DNA of 64,000 bases from Bradyrhizobium mercantei (GCF_001982635.1 NZ_MKFI01000010.1:186001-250000), one strand, 5' to 3'; shown: positions 34,681 to 43,235, counted from the stretch's first letter. Notes: generated from the letters alone by a model not told the origin. Numbers and translations: made by a program.

Positions 34681-34704
34681 GGTGATGGAGTGGGCTACAA
34701 GACG

Positions 34705-35730
34705 CTAGCCCTTATACGCGCGCACCCGTGCGACCATCTGCTCGACATGGGCGATCGGCGTTTCCTGCAGGATGCCGTGGCCGAGATTGAAGATCAGCCG
34801 GCCCTTGCCGAAATTCTCCAGCACATCGTCCACCGCGCGGTCGAGCGCGGCGCCGCCGGCAATCAGGGCCAACGGATCGAGATTGCCCTGCACGGCGACG
34901 TGGCTCTGCACGCGCTCGCGGATCATCGACGGCTCAGCCGCCCAGTCGACCGAGACCGCATCGACGCCGGTTTGCTCGACATAGGCCGGTAGCATGCCTG
35001 CCGCACCGCGCGGAAAGCCGATGATCCTGGCACCGGGGACCTCTTTGCGCACCCCGGCAACGATGCGCCGGGTCGGCTCGATCGACCAGCGGGCAAACTC
35101 GCGCGGCGGCAGCACGCCGGCCCAGGTGTCGAATATCTGCAGGCAATCGGCGCCGGCCTTGAGCTGGCCGATGAGATAGTGGATCGAGTTCTCGACCAGC
35201 ACGTCGATGATCTTGGCAAACGCGTCCGGGTGGCGATAGGCGAGCATCCGTGCCGGCGCCTGGTCCGCCGTACCCTGTCCGGCCACCATATAGGTCGCAA
35301 CCGTCCACGGCGCGCCGCAGAAGCCGATCAGTGCGATCTCGGGGGCGAGTTCGCGCCGGACCCGGCGCAGGGTCTCAAAGACCGGCTCGAGCAGGTCGAA
35401 ATTGGCACGGGTCGCCAGCGTCGCGATCTCGCCGGGGGTCGCCAGCGGATCGAGCCGTGGCCCTTCGCCGGCCTCGAACCGCACCGAGCGGCCGAGCGCA
35501 TAGGGGATCACCAGGATGTCGGAGAAGATGATCGCGGCGTCGAAGTTGAACCTGCGGATCGGCTGTAGCGTGATCTCGGTGGCGAATTCGGGCGTGAAGC
35601 AGAGATCCAGGAAGCCGCCGGCCTTGGCGCGCAGCTCGCGATATTCCGGCAGATAACGGCCGGCCTGCCGCATCATCCAGAGCGGCGGCACGGCCCGCCG
35701 GTGGCCCGACAGGACATCGATGAACGGCAT
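34705..35730 (-). CDS. hemE: Uroporphyrinogen decarboxylase
   Basis: Haem-biosynthesis enzyme of 341 residues that removes four carboxyl groups from uroporphyrinogen III to give coproporphyrinogen III. The N-terminal signature PPLWMMRQAGRYLPEYR is complete, with its two Arg for the propionates. The catalytic Asp71 lies in FSDILVIPYALG; GFCGAPWTVATYM and FNLGHGILQETP are also diagnostic. The ATG at 35730 gives the usual length; the frame stays open upstream for 650 bp without any homology. Single gene here, divergent from the small stress gene. Confidence 0.95.
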   Translation of the reverse strand: MPFIDVLSGHRRAVPPLWMMRQAGRYLPEYRELRAKAGGFLDLCFTPEFATEITLQPIRRFNFDAAIIFSDILVIPYALGRSVRFEAGEGPRLDPLATPGEIATLATRANFDLLEPVFETLRRVRRELAPEIALIGFCGAPWTVATYMVAGQGTADQAPARMLAYRHPDAFAKIIDVLVENSIHYLIGQLKAGADCLQIFDTWAGVLPPREFARWSIEPTRRIVAGVRKEVPGARIIGFPRGAAGMLPAYVEQTGVDAVSVDWAAEPSMIRERVQSHVAVQGNLDPLALIAGGAALDRAVDDVLENFGKGRLIFNLGHGILQETPIAHVEQMVARVRAYKG

Positions 35731-35823
35731 TTGGCTGGGGTCCTGGGACACGCGGGAGTTCCTGATCACGGTCAAATTTGCACCCCTGATACACGCTGCG
35801 GCGCACTGGGCCAAGGCGGTTCT

Positions 35824-35849
35824 GGAACCCCCGTTTGCGCAGACGCGTT
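35824..35849 (+). promoter_or_regulatory. EcfG-type general stress promoter
   Basis: GGAAC (35824-35828), 17-bp spacer, CGTT (35846-35849): an exact match to the alphaproteobacterial EcfG consensus. The predicted start is about 15 bp before the ATG of the 61-residue gene and just upstream of its GGAGGG. Confidence 0.65.
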
Positions 35850-35871
35850 GTCCCGTGAATGGAGGGACGAT

Positions 35872-36057
35872 ATGGCCGAGAAATTCGATCCTGCCCCGCA
35901 TGACAAGCATGCCGAGAAGCCGCATGAGGCGCAGGCTGCCGACCGCAAGGCACGCAGCCGGCTGAAGGAGGGATTGGAGGATACCTTTCCGGCCTCCGAT
36001 CCGGTCAGCGCCACGCAGCCCGCGCCATCGAAGCACGACGGCGATCGGGACAATTAG
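35872..36057 (+). CDS. Small hydrophilic protein, probable general stress response member
   Basis: 61 residues, highly charged, starting MAEKFDPAPHDKHAEKPHEA and ending in the motif DTFPASDPVSATQP, which I know only as a conserved tail of small uncharacterised alphaproteobacterial proteins. No signal peptide or membrane segment; probably disordered. GGAGGG lies 5 bp before the ATG, and an exact EcfG-type promoter lies at 35824-35849, so it is likely made in stress and stationary phase. Function unknown. Confidence 0.82.
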   Translation: MAEKFDPAPHDKHAEKPHEAQAADRKARSRLKEGLEDTFPASDPVSATQPAPSKHDGDRDN

Positions 36058-36185
36058 CTGGTATATCGCAGCGGATGCTAACCATGATGCGAATCGCGTT
36101 CGATCGCGGGGGAACGCTGCGCGCGTGACGGGTTTGCGGGCCTCCATCAGCGAGCCGCCCGCAATATTGCGATCGCCCGGACAGG

Positions 36186-36476
36186 CTAGATCGGGCCGCC
36201 CTCGGGGTGCTGCATCCGGTCGAGCTCGAAGGTCACGCCGAGCCGCCGCTCGAGACGCCATGTCAGAATGCAGTGCCGCCGGATCGGCTCGCTCTCGATT
36301 TCGAGGTCGAACGCGAAGGGGAGCGCGGCGTCGCTTTCCACGGCGAGCCCCGCGCCGCCGGTCGAGATGTTGAGCACGAGGCATCCGACGCTGGCGTTGC
36401 GGTAGAAGATGGTCCCGCGCTTCATCAGGACCGTTCGCTGGCTGTCGGTCTTGTATCTTATTATTGTTGCACTCAC
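36186..36476 (-). CDS. Single-domain PilZ protein
   Basis: 96-residue protein that is little more than a PilZ domain. The D/NxSxxG motif is NISTGGAGLAVE. The Arg arm is atypical (SQRTVLMKRGTIFY, with five rather than three residues between the Arg), so c-di-GMP binding is not certain. It lies 36 bp after tadG on the same strand, following the tadE-tadG pair, and could be read with them. Confidence 0.8.
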   Translation of the reverse strand: MSATIIRYKTDSQRTVLMKRGTIFYRNASVGCLVLNISTGGAGLAVESDAALPFAFDLEIESEPIRRHCILTWRLERRLGVTFELDRMQHPEGGPI

Positions 36477-36512
36477 GGCAGTCTCTCTACCCCTGATGTC
36501 GCGATCGTTCCC

Positions 36513-38183
36513 CTAGTTCACGAGCACCGCGCCGTCGCAGCGGATGCCCAGCACCCAGACGTCGACCTGGCCGAGCCCGATGCCGAGCGTTGCGAGCAGC
36601 GATGCCAGGACCTGGTCGATCGAGCTCGTCACGCCGTTCAGGATGCTCATGACGAGCGCGCCCAATCCCGGGATCGGCAGCCCGAGCGGGCCGACATTGA
36701 TGGTGAGCGAGAGGTCGCCGAGCAGACTTCCCGTCAGCGATGAAAGGAAGTTGGTCGTCGTCACCGTCTTCTTGGTCCCCGACTGGATCTCGCTGTAGCT
36801 GAAATTGACGTTGGTCGGCGTGGTGTTGCCCATGCCGGCATGGGCGAGGCCGGTGACGGTGACGAGACCGAGATTGACCAGCATCGCCGGCGGCGGATTG
36901 GGCTTGGTCGCGAAGTTGGTCATGTCGGCGACCGTGACGTTGCCGATCCACGCGTCCACGATCCCCGGCGTCACGCCGACGGTGACCTGCGAGGTGCTGA
37001 TGTTCGGACGACCGCAGGACACCGCGTTGAGCGTCGCGGTGCCCGAGGCAACCTCGACATAGACCGGGAGGTTGATCGCGGAAACGGCGCCGGAGCCGAG
37101 CACGTTGATCGTCGCCAGGATCCGGGTCTGCGCGGTGTGGACGCTGACGCCCTGGGTGCCCATCGCGATCCAGCTCGAGCCGACGGGGCGTTCGCCGATC
37201 GTTGCGATCACGGATACGTTGGCGATGCCCGGCAGGCCGAGATTGACCGAGGTTGCGATCTGATGGTTGCCGTTGGCGATCTGCGCCACCGTGTTGACGA
37301 GGTCGAACACCGAAACGCTGGCGCCGACCTTGGGTTTCTGCCCTACCGTGAGGTTGGCGAAGGGGCCGAGATCGATCAGGGTGCCCGGCGATATCTTGGT
37401 CGAGGAGCCGGTGACGGCCTGGGAGATCGTCGACAGCGCGGTCGTCGCCGCGCCCGCGCCGTTGGTGATCTGCTGCGTGGTCAGCGCCGCCGCCATGATG
37501 TCGCCGACCTTGATGTTGCTGCTCAGCAGGTCGCTGTAGCTGACGCCGGTCAGGTTGATCCGGGTCGCCAGCGCCGACAGGAAGTCCAATGCGTCGATCT
37601 TGGCGCTGATCAGCGAGTTATAGTCCATCACCGAGAGCGACAGCGAGGTGCCGAGCATCGAGCCGAGCAGCGCATTGACCACGCCGCCATTGACCGCGAG
37701 CAACCGGGAGCCGATCGCGAACGTCGCCATTTCGGTCGACGTCGCGGTGGCGGTCGTCGAGATCTTGAAGCTGCTCGCGCCGGTCAGGTAGCGCGCGAAG
37801 TAGAGCGGGGTCTGGGTGGTCAGCGTGACGCGCGCGGCGTTGGGAATCCCGATCGCCGGGGTCACGAAGCGGGCCTGGGGCGCGATGGCGCTGTTTGCGG
37901 TGTAGGTCCCCGTCTCGACCTTGACCAGTGCGCTGGCCGGATAGTTATTCTGTGTCACCGTCGCGCTGGCGGCGTTGACCGGATTGTTCAAATTGGCGGC
38001 GGCGACGATCGCGGCGAGGTCGGCGGTGCTCTGCGTCTTGCGCCGATCCGCGAAGATCGTGCCGAGATCGATTGCAAGCCCGGCGCACCCGATCAGCAGC
38101 GTCATCAGGCCGGCCGAGATCATCGCGAAGTTTCCACGCTCGTCGGCGCCGAAGCGCCGCATCAGCAGGAGGATGCCTCTCAT
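36513..38183 (-). CDS. TadG-like pseudopilin-associated protein
   Basis: 556-residue protein of the TadE/TadG group. The N-terminal ERGNFAMISAGLMTLLIGCAG, then LAIDLGTIFADRRKTQSTADLAA, is the Tad-type membrane segment with its conserved Glu and Asp. The remaining 500 residues are a Gly/Ala/Thr-rich, beta-prone extracytoplasmic region with only one obvious Cys pair (VSCGRP, GIRCDG). One base separates it from tadE. No tadA/B/C, cpa or flp genes are in the window, so this is an orphan pair. Confidence 0.82.
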   Translation of the reverse strand: MRGILLLMRRFGADERGNFAMISAGLMTLLIGCAGLAIDLGTIFADRRKTQSTADLAAIVAAANLNNPVNAASATVTQNNYPASALVKVETGTYTANSAIAPQARFVTPAIGIPNAARVTLTTQTPLYFARYLTGASSFKISTTATATSTEMATFAIGSRLLAVNGGVVNALLGSMLGTSLSLSVMDYNSLISAKIDALDFLSALATRINLTGVSYSDLLSSNIKVGDIMAAALTTQQITNGAGAATTALSTISQAVTGSSTKISPGTLIDLGPFANLTVGQKPKVGASVSVFDLVNTVAQIANGNHQIATSVNLGLPGIANVSVIATIGERPVGSSWIAMGTQGVSVHTAQTRILATINVLGSGAVSAINLPVYVEVASGTATLNAVSCGRPNISTSQVTVGVTPGIVDAWIGNVTVADMTNFATKPNPPPAMLVNLGLVTVTGLAHAGMGNTTPTNVNFSYSEIQSGTKKTVTTTNFLSSLTGSLLGDLSLTINVGPLGLPIPGLGALVMSILNGVTSSIDQVLASLLATLGIGLGQVDVWVLGIRCDGAVLVN

Positions 38184-38184
38184 C

Positions 38185-38604
38185 CTAGAATCCCCCGTAC
38201 TGAATCGCCGCCGAGCGGACGATGGTGCTCGCCGGCGCCGGGACGAAGGGCAGCTTGTAGATGAAGTTGCCGGCCGCGTTGTAGTTCACCGTCACGATGT
38301 AGACGTTCGCGTTCGAGGGGGACGGCGCTGCATTGACGGTGAGATTGCCGGGGACCAGCAGCGGATAGGTGGATGCGTTGGCGGTGACGTAATTCGTCGC
38401 GAGGCTGTTGCGCTCGGTGTCGGTCATTCCGGCGATCGATGAGCGCGCCGCTTCGGCGGCGAGCTGCTGCACGCCGTGCACCATGGCGAGATATGAGCCG
38501 AATACGATGATGCCGAAAATGAAGGCGAGAAACAGCGGCAGCATCAGCGCAAATTCGACAGCAGAAGCGCCGTTTCGACAGCGAAAGAACCTGGTCATTG
38601 GCAA
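38185..38604 (-). CDS. TadE-family protein
   Basis: 139 residues. After the basic FFRCRNG comes the TadE segment ASAVEFALMLPLFLAFIFG, with the conserved Glu one turn into the helix as in pseudopilins; a short periplasmic domain follows. It is transcribed ahead of tadG with a single base between. An ATG two codons further in (38598) is also possible. In complete Tad systems such proteins help build Flp pili or tight-adherence structures. Confidence 0.85.
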   Translation of the reverse strand: MPMTRFFRCRNGASAVEFALMLPLFLAFIFGIIVFGSYLAMVHGVQQLAAEAARSSIAGMTDTERNSLATNYVTANASTYPLLVPGNLTVNAAPSPSNANVYIVTVNYNAAGNFIYKLPFVPAPASTIVRSAAIQYGGF

Positions 38605-38610
38605 TACCTC

Positions 38611-38635
38611 GGAACGCAGCCTACAGCGTCACGTT
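38611..38635 (+). promoter_or_regulatory. EcfG-type promoter, 16-bp spacer
   Basis: GGAAC (38611-38615), 16 bp, CGTT (38632-38635). It points away from tadE towards the lysR gene, but that gene starts 360 bp further on; a 17-codon ORF with a good ribosome site begins 25 bp downstream. Confidence 0.5.
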
Positions 38636-38659
38636 GCGAGGCTTTGATTAAGGAAAGCT

Positions 38660-38713
38660 ATGAAAACGCTTCCGCGAATCAGCGACGTCAATTCAGATGA
38701 ATGGCAGCGTTAG
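38660..38713 (+). CDS. Possible 17-residue small protein
   Basis: Reads MKTLPRISDVNSDEWQR. AAGGA (38650-38654) is 5 bp before the ATG, and an EcfG-type promoter ends 24 bp upstream. Only these signals support it; length and composition do not prove coding. It may instead be the 5' end of a stress-induced small RNA. Confidence 0.3.
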   Translation: MKTLPRISDVNSDEWQR

Positions 38714-38931
38714 AAATTATCAGGTGCGCGCCGCGTTATGGGGCGATCAAAATCCTTGATGCTGTGTCCGCAGAATTCCGGGGTCTGACGGTGCCGAGGT
38801 GCTGTGCGCGTGTGCAGATGCAGTCGTTCGATACCGTAGCTCTACGTGGAAATGCACGTAACAATACATATGGCCTGCAAGAGCAGCCCCTTCGCGACAA
38901 ATTGCGGCTAAACGAAAGTGCAACCAAATGT

Positions 38932-38954
38932 TAGTATAGCTGAATCACATACTA
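38932..38954. promoter_or_regulatory. LysR box TAGTAT-N11-ATACTA
   Basis: Perfect 6-bp arms (38932-38937, 38949-38954) with 11 bp between, the standard T-N11-A form of a LysR-family site. It is 44 bp before the ATG of the lysR gene, a place suited to autoregulation. Confidence 0.6.
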
Positions 38955-38998
38955 TAGAGATCGCAATTGCGTCCCGTGCTGAGATTGGAGGGCCCGCG

Positions 38999-39886
38999 AT
39001 GCACAGACCACGCCAGCATTTGAATATTCCTACTGAAATCGTTCGTACCGTCGTTGCGATTGCAGAGACGGGAAGTCTATCGAAAGCCGGGGAGCGTCTC
39101 GGCCTCAGCCAGCCGGCGATCAGTTCGCAGGTCAAGCGACTGCAAAGCCTGATCGGTGGCGCGCTGTTCGTCAGAACCGCAAACGGCACCACAACCACTG
39201 AGCTCGGCAAGGTCGCCGTGCAGCAGGCGAGGCGAATCCTCGAAGCCAACGACCAATTGCTTCGGCTCGGCGGCAATCATGAAGGACCCCAGCCGCTGCG
39301 GCTGGGAATGAGCACGATGCTCGCCGAGGAATTCCTCAAGCTCCATCCGGCCGACGCGCTCGCCGACGTACTGGTTCACGCCGACATGTCGCCGATCGTC
39401 ATCCGAGGATTGATCGACGGCTACATCGACATCGCGTTCGTCTACAGCAACCCCTCGCTGGAGAACGAAGACGAGGTGACGATCGCCGCCGAGGCCGACG
39501 AGCGTTCGGTGTGGGTGCGGTCACGCGATTTTGTGCTGCGGCCGGGCGCCCCGATCCCGATCCTGGCGTGGCCCGGCGACGACTGGATGATCCGGACGCT
39601 CACCAAGCACAACATCTCGTACAAGATCGTGTTCAGGAGCCCGAACCATCAGCTGCGACTGGAAGCCGCACGGGCCGGATACGGCCTGACGGCGTGCCCC
39701 GAACGGATGATTCCGTCCTCGCTGGTTTCGGCCAAGGATTATTATCTTCCGGAGCTTCCGGTGCAGAAGCGCTTGCTGTGTGTCCGCCCGGGCCTCGAAG
39801 GAAGCCGCGCGACGGCGATGGTGCAGCGGTTGTCCAACCTGTTCTTCAGCGGCGCGAAGCCGATGCGCCAGGTGAGCAACATGTAA
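38999..39886 (+). CDS. LysR-family regulator
   Basis: 295 residues. The helix-turn-helix spans VVAIAETGSLSKAGERLGLS and QPAISSQVKRLQSLIGG; the effector domain begins near residue 95 (LRLGMSTMLAEEFL). GGAGGG is 6 bp before the chosen ATG; a GTG-type extension to 38918 would run through the LysR box. It is divergent from tadE and 30 bp from the convergent slyX gene. Its target is unknown; the only close divergent operon is tadE-tadG. Confidence 0.9.
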   Translation: MHRPRQHLNIPTEIVRTVVAIAETGSLSKAGERLGLSQPAISSQVKRLQSLIGGALFVRTANGTTTTELGKVAVQQARRILEANDQLLRLGGNHEGPQPLRLGMSTMLAEEFLKLHPADALADVLVHADMSPIVIRGLIDGYIDIAFVYSNPSLENEDEVTIAAEADERSVWVRSRDFVLRPGAPIPILAWPGDDWMIRTLTKHNISYKIVFRSPNHQLRLEAARAGYGLTACPERMIPSSLVSAKDYYLPELPVQKRLLCVRPGLEGSRATAMVQRLSNLFFSGAKPMRQVSNM

Positions 39887-39916
39887 TCCGATGCCGCCGC
39901 AGTCCGGCGGCATCGA

Positions 39917-40132
39917 TCAATAATGCGGCGGGCGCTCGTTGGCGGAGCCTGGCGCCTGACGTTCGGCCTCCTGAAGGCGGTCGCGCAACTCGACGATCTG
40001 GCGCGTCAGCGCGTCGATCTGCTTCCATTGTGCCGTGATGGTCTGGTTCAGCGTCTCGATGGTCTCGTCCTGGTAGGTCAGGCGGACCTCCAGCGCCTCG
40101 ATCCGTTCGCTCAGCTTCGCCGTGTCATTCAT
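39917..40132 (-). CDS. slyX: SlyX family protein
   Basis: 71 residues, one long coiled coil: SERIEALEVRLTYQDETIE, then LNQTITAQWKQIDALTRQI, ending in the family's typical PPHY. Function is unknown beyond its conservation. It overlaps the 3' end of trhO by 8 bp and is therefore probably cotranslated with it. Confidence 0.9.
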   Translation of the reverse strand: MNDTAKLSERIEALEVRLTYQDETIETLNQTITAQWKQIDALTRQIVELRDRLQEAERQAPGSANERPPHY

Positions 40133-40916
40133 GGATGGCGGCCCCGCACGAGCTGATCTCGCTCTCGGCCTCGCTTGAAATTGCCGTCGTGCGCTCGCGC
40201 AGGCCGTGGCCGAGCGCGACACGTTCGTCGAACACAAAACAGTCGCCGCGCCAGCGGCTCTCCTGCTGCGGGGTTTCCTCGAGATATCTGAGGATGCCGC
40301 CCTTGAGGTGATAGACCTCGTTGAAGCCTTGCGCGAGCAGATAGGCGCTCGCCTTCTCGCAGCGGATGCCGCCGGTGCAGAACATCGCAATCCTGCGGTG
40401 CTTTTCGGGATCGAGGTGCCGTGCGGCAAATTCCTTGAATTGCCCAAAACTCGAGATCCTGGGATCGACCGCGCCGTCGAAGGTGCCCATCGCCACCTCG
40501 AACGTGTTGCGGGTGTCGAGCACCGTGATGTCGGGAGCGGCGATCAGTTCGTTCCAGTCGGCGGCATCGACATAGGTGCCGACCTGCCGGGTTGGATCGA
40601 CCGTGGTGTCGCCGAGCGTCACGATCTCCTTCTTCAGCCGCACCTTGAGCCGCTGGAACGGCATCTGCGCGGCTTCCGAGAATTTCAGCTCGAGATTGTC
40701 GAGGCGGCCGCCGAACAGCGGCCCGTATCTGAGTTCTGCGACGAGGCCGTCGATGGCGTCAGTGGTGCCGGCAATGGTGCCGTTGATGCCCTCATGGGCG
40801 AGCAGCACGCTGCCCTTGAGTTCGAGCCTGGTGCAAAACGCGCGCAGCGGCTCTCGCAGTGCGCGGAAATCGGGCAGCGCGGCGAATTGGTAGAAGGCGG
40901 CGACCTTGAGCGGCAT
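40125..40916 (-). CDS. trhO: tRNA uridine(34) hydroxylase, rhodanese-like
   Basis: 263-residue member of the YceA/TrhO family, which makes 5-hydroxyuridine at the wobble base of tRNAs. N-terminal ferredoxin-like domain (LLAHEGINGTIAGT, about 38-51), then a rhodanese domain with the motif TRNTFEVAMGTFDGAVDP and the active Cys180 in FCTGGIRCEKAS. Length and motifs are those of the O2-dependent family. It heads a two-gene unit with slyX. Confidence 0.93.
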   Translation of the reverse strand: MPLKVAAFYQFAALPDFRALREPLRAFCTRLELKGSVLLAHEGINGTIAGTTDAIDGLVAELRYGPLFGGRLDNLELKFSEAAQMPFQRLKVRLKKEIVTLGDTTVDPTRQVGTYVDAADWNELIAAPDITVLDTRNTFEVAMGTFDGAVDPRISSFGQFKEFAARHLDPEKHRRIAMFCTGGIRCEKASAYLLAQGFNEVYHLKGGILRYLEETPQQESRWRGDCFVFDERVALGHGLRERTTAISSEAESEISSCGAAIHE

Positions 40917-41109
40917 GGCCGGGGTTTATCAGGCCGGTCAGGCCGGCGAAACCCCGCAAAGCCATGCGTTATCGGGATAATTCCTCTGGCATGCCAGGCA
41001 TTGCCCTGCCGGGGACGAATGTGCCATGTACTTGCAGCCCCTTGGTAGCCCCTTGGCACCCATCCGCCGCAGCACCATCAGACCATCACGATCAAGCGAG
41101 CACTCCGTC

Positions 41110-42696
41110 ATGAGGAATTTCCATTTCGCCGGCCGTTCCACCGTCCACGCCCAGAACGCGATGGTGGCGACGTCGCATCCGGAGGCGGCGCTGGTGGCCA
41201 TCGAGGTGATGCGCGAGGGCGGCACGGCGGCTGACGCGGCGGTCGCGGCCTGCGCGCTGCTCGGCGTCATCGAACCGCAATCGACCGGCATCGGCGGCGA
41301 CTGCTTCGCGCTGATCCAGCCGCGGGGCGAGGGCAAGGTCACGGCCTACAATGGCTCCGGCCGGGCGCCGATGGCGGCCACCGCCGATTGGTACCTCGAG
41401 CGCAAGATCCATTCGGTGCCGTTGACCTCGGCGCATGCCGTCAGCATTCCCGGCGCCATCGATGCCTGGGACGTGATCCTGAAAGACCACGGCAAGTTCG
41501 GCTTCGACCGGCTGCTGCAGCCCGCGATCAAGGCGGCCGAAGAGGGCTATGTCGTCGCGCCGCGTATCGCCTTCGACTGGAAGAACGGCTTTGAGAAGCT
41601 GAAGAACGGCACCAACACCGAGCGCTATCTGCTGCCGCACGGCAAGCCCGCGGTCGCCGGCGACGTGATCCGCCAGCCCGAGCTCGGCAAGACGCTGCGC
41701 ACGATCGCGCAAAACGGCCGCGACGCCTTCTATAGCGGCGAGATCGCCGCCGACATGGTCGACACGCTGCGCGGCATCGGCGGCCTGCACACGCTGGAGG
41801 ACTTCGCGGCGCATTCGACCGAGACGACGGCGCCGATCGGCACGATGTACAAGGACCACGACGTCTGGCAGTGCCCGCCGAACGGCCCCGGCATCACCAT
41901 GCTGGTCATGCTCAACATCCTGTCGCGGTTCGACCTGACCAAGTTCAAGCCGCTCAGCGTCGAGCGCTTCCACCTCGAGGCGGAGGCCGCCCGCATCGCC
42001 TACATGATGCGCGAGCAGCACATCGGCGATCCCCAGCAGGTGCATGTCGACGTCGCCGGCATCCTCTCCCGCGAATTCGCCGACGAGCACATCAAGAACA
42101 TCCGGATGGACGCCCTGCTCGACCTGCCGAACGTCGCACCGCCGATGAATCCGTCGACGGTCTACATCACCGTGGTCGACAAGGATCGCAACGTCTGCTC
42201 CTTCATCAACTCGATCGCGCATTCGTTCGGCTCGGCGATCGTCTCCAACAAGACCGGCATCCTGCTGCAGAACCGCGCCGGCGGCTTCCGCATCCAGCCC
42301 GGCCATCCGAACTGCATCGCGCCGGGCAAGCGTCCGCTGCACACCATCATCCCGGCGCTGGCCACCAGGAACGGCCGCGCGGTGATGCCGTTCGGCGTGA
42401 TGGGCGGGCAGTACCAGCCGGTCGGCCAGACCCATGTGCTGACCAACATGCTCGACTACGGCTGCGACATCCAGGAAGCCATCGACATGCCGCGCGGCCT
42501 GCATTACGAAGGCGTCTACCAGCTTGAGGACTCGGTGCCGGCCGAGATCGTCGAGGGCCTGAAGAAGATCGGCCACAAGACCACCAGCGTGGTCGCGCCG
42601 CTCGGCGGCGGCCAGGGCATCTGGATCGATTGGGACAAGGGCACGCTGACCGGCGGTTCGGATCCCCGCAAGGACGGCTGCGCGCTCGGCTACTGA
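41110..42696 (+). CDS. Gamma-glutamyltransferase family protein
   Basis: Ntn-hydrolase of 528 residues. The large-subunit start AQNAMVATSHPEAALVAIEV and GGTAADAAVAACALLGVIEP are diagnostic, as is GIGGDCFALI. Self-cleavage would occur before Thr350 (NPSTVYITVVDKDRN), which becomes the nucleophile of the small subunit. No signal peptide is seen, so unlike E. coli Ggt it may be cytoplasmic; such members often act on amides or acyl-amino compounds rather than glutathione. ATG 41110 matches the family start; it is followed after 35 bp by an FKBP gene. Confidence 0.9.
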   Translation: MRNFHFAGRSTVHAQNAMVATSHPEAALVAIEVMREGGTAADAAVAACALLGVIEPQSTGIGGDCFALIQPRGEGKVTAYNGSGRAPMAATADWYLERKIHSVPLTSAHAVSIPGAIDAWDVILKDHGKFGFDRLLQPAIKAAEEGYVVAPRIAFDWKNGFEKLKNGTNTERYLLPHGKPAVAGDVIRQPELGKTLRTIAQNGRDAFYSGEIAADMVDTLRGIGGLHTLEDFAAHSTETTAPIGTMYKDHDVWQCPPNGPGITMLVMLNILSRFDLTKFKPLSVERFHLEAEAARIAYMMREQHIGDPQQVHVDVAGILSREFADEHIKNIRMDALLDLPNVAPPMNPSTVYITVVDKDRNVCSFINSIAHSFGSAIVSNKTGILLQNRAGGFRIQPGHPNCIAPGKRPLHTIIPALATRNGRAVMPFGVMGGQYQPVGQTHVLTNMLDYGCDIQEAIDMPRGLHYEGVYQLEDSVPAEIVEGLKKIGHKTTSVVAPLGGGQGIWIDWDKGTLTGGSDPRKDGCALGY

Positions 42697-42731
42697 CCAG
42701 AATCAATATCAATCAAGGAAGGACGTCCAAG

Positions 42732-43190
42732 ATGCGATCTTCACGACGCACGATCATCAGGACTGCGTTCGCCGGCCTTGCGGCCGCAGTCTCCACGTCC
42801 GTTGTCAGCGAAATGGCAGCGGCCCAAACTGCAGGAAAGCCCATGACCACAGCTTCAGGCCTCCAGATCATCGACAGCAAGGTCGGCACCGGCGCCTCGC
42901 CGAAGACCGGCCAGACCTGCGTGATGCACTACACCGGCTGGCTCTACGAAAACGGCCAGAAGGGCAAGAAATTCGACTCCTCCGTCGACCGCAACGAGCC
43001 GTTCGAATTTCCGATCGGCCAGGGCCACGTGATCAAGGGTTGGGACGAGGGCGTCGCCACCATGAAGGTCGGCGGCAAGCGCACGCTGATCATCCCGCCG
43101 GATCTCGGCTACGGCGCGCGCGGTGCCGGTGGCGTGATCCCGCCGAACGCCACGCTGATGTTCGACGTCGAGCTGCTCGGTGTAAAGTAA
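42732..43190 (+). CDS. Exported FKBP-type peptidyl-prolyl isomerase
   Basis: 152 residues: a signal peptide with a twin-arginine start (SSRRTIIRTAFAGLAAAV), then one FKBP domain. Active-site marks: VMHYTGWLYENG, KFDSSVDRNEPFEFPIG, VIKGWDEGVATMKVGGKR and IPPDLGYGARGAGGVIPPN. It should speed proline isomerisation in periplasmic proteins. AAGGAAGG lies upstream of the ATG. Tat or Sec export cannot be decided by eye. Confidence 0.92.
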   Translation: MRSSRRTIIRTAFAGLAAAVSTSVVSEMAAAQTAGKPMTTASGLQIIDSKVGTGASPKTGQTCVMHYTGWLYENGQKGKKFDSSVDRNEPFEFPIGQGHVIKGWDEGVATMKVGGKRTLIIPPDLGYGARGAGGVIPPNATLMFDVELLGVK

Positions 43191-43235
43191 GCTCCGGCGG
43201 CCGGATAACCGGCCCACAAGAACAGGGGCGCAGCG

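Larger units (their letters stand above)
38605..38998. other. Divergent intergenic region, 394 bp
   Basis: It lies between tadE (minus) and a lysR gene (plus). It contains an EcfG-type promoter (38611-38635), a possible 17-codon ORF (38660-38713) and a LysR box (38932-38954). The rest, about 38720-38930, has lower GC than its surroundings and no gene I can support. Confidence 0.5.

Noticed and set aside
34705..36384. Extended hemE reading frame of 559 codons
   Set aside because: Homology begins at MPFIDVLSGHRRAVPP (35730). The extra 218 codons have no family character and run through the promoter and gene of the 61-residue protein on the other strand.
38701..38934. A 77-codon plus-strand frame between tadE and the lysR gene
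   Set aside because: No ribosome site, no recognisable motif, and it overlaps the LysR box; composition looks random. The shorter ORF at 38660 has better signals, though it is weak as well.
39917..40447. A 176-codon version of slyX
   Set aside because: The SlyX family starts at MNDTAKLSERIEAL (40132); the upstream part is antisense-frame reading of trhO.
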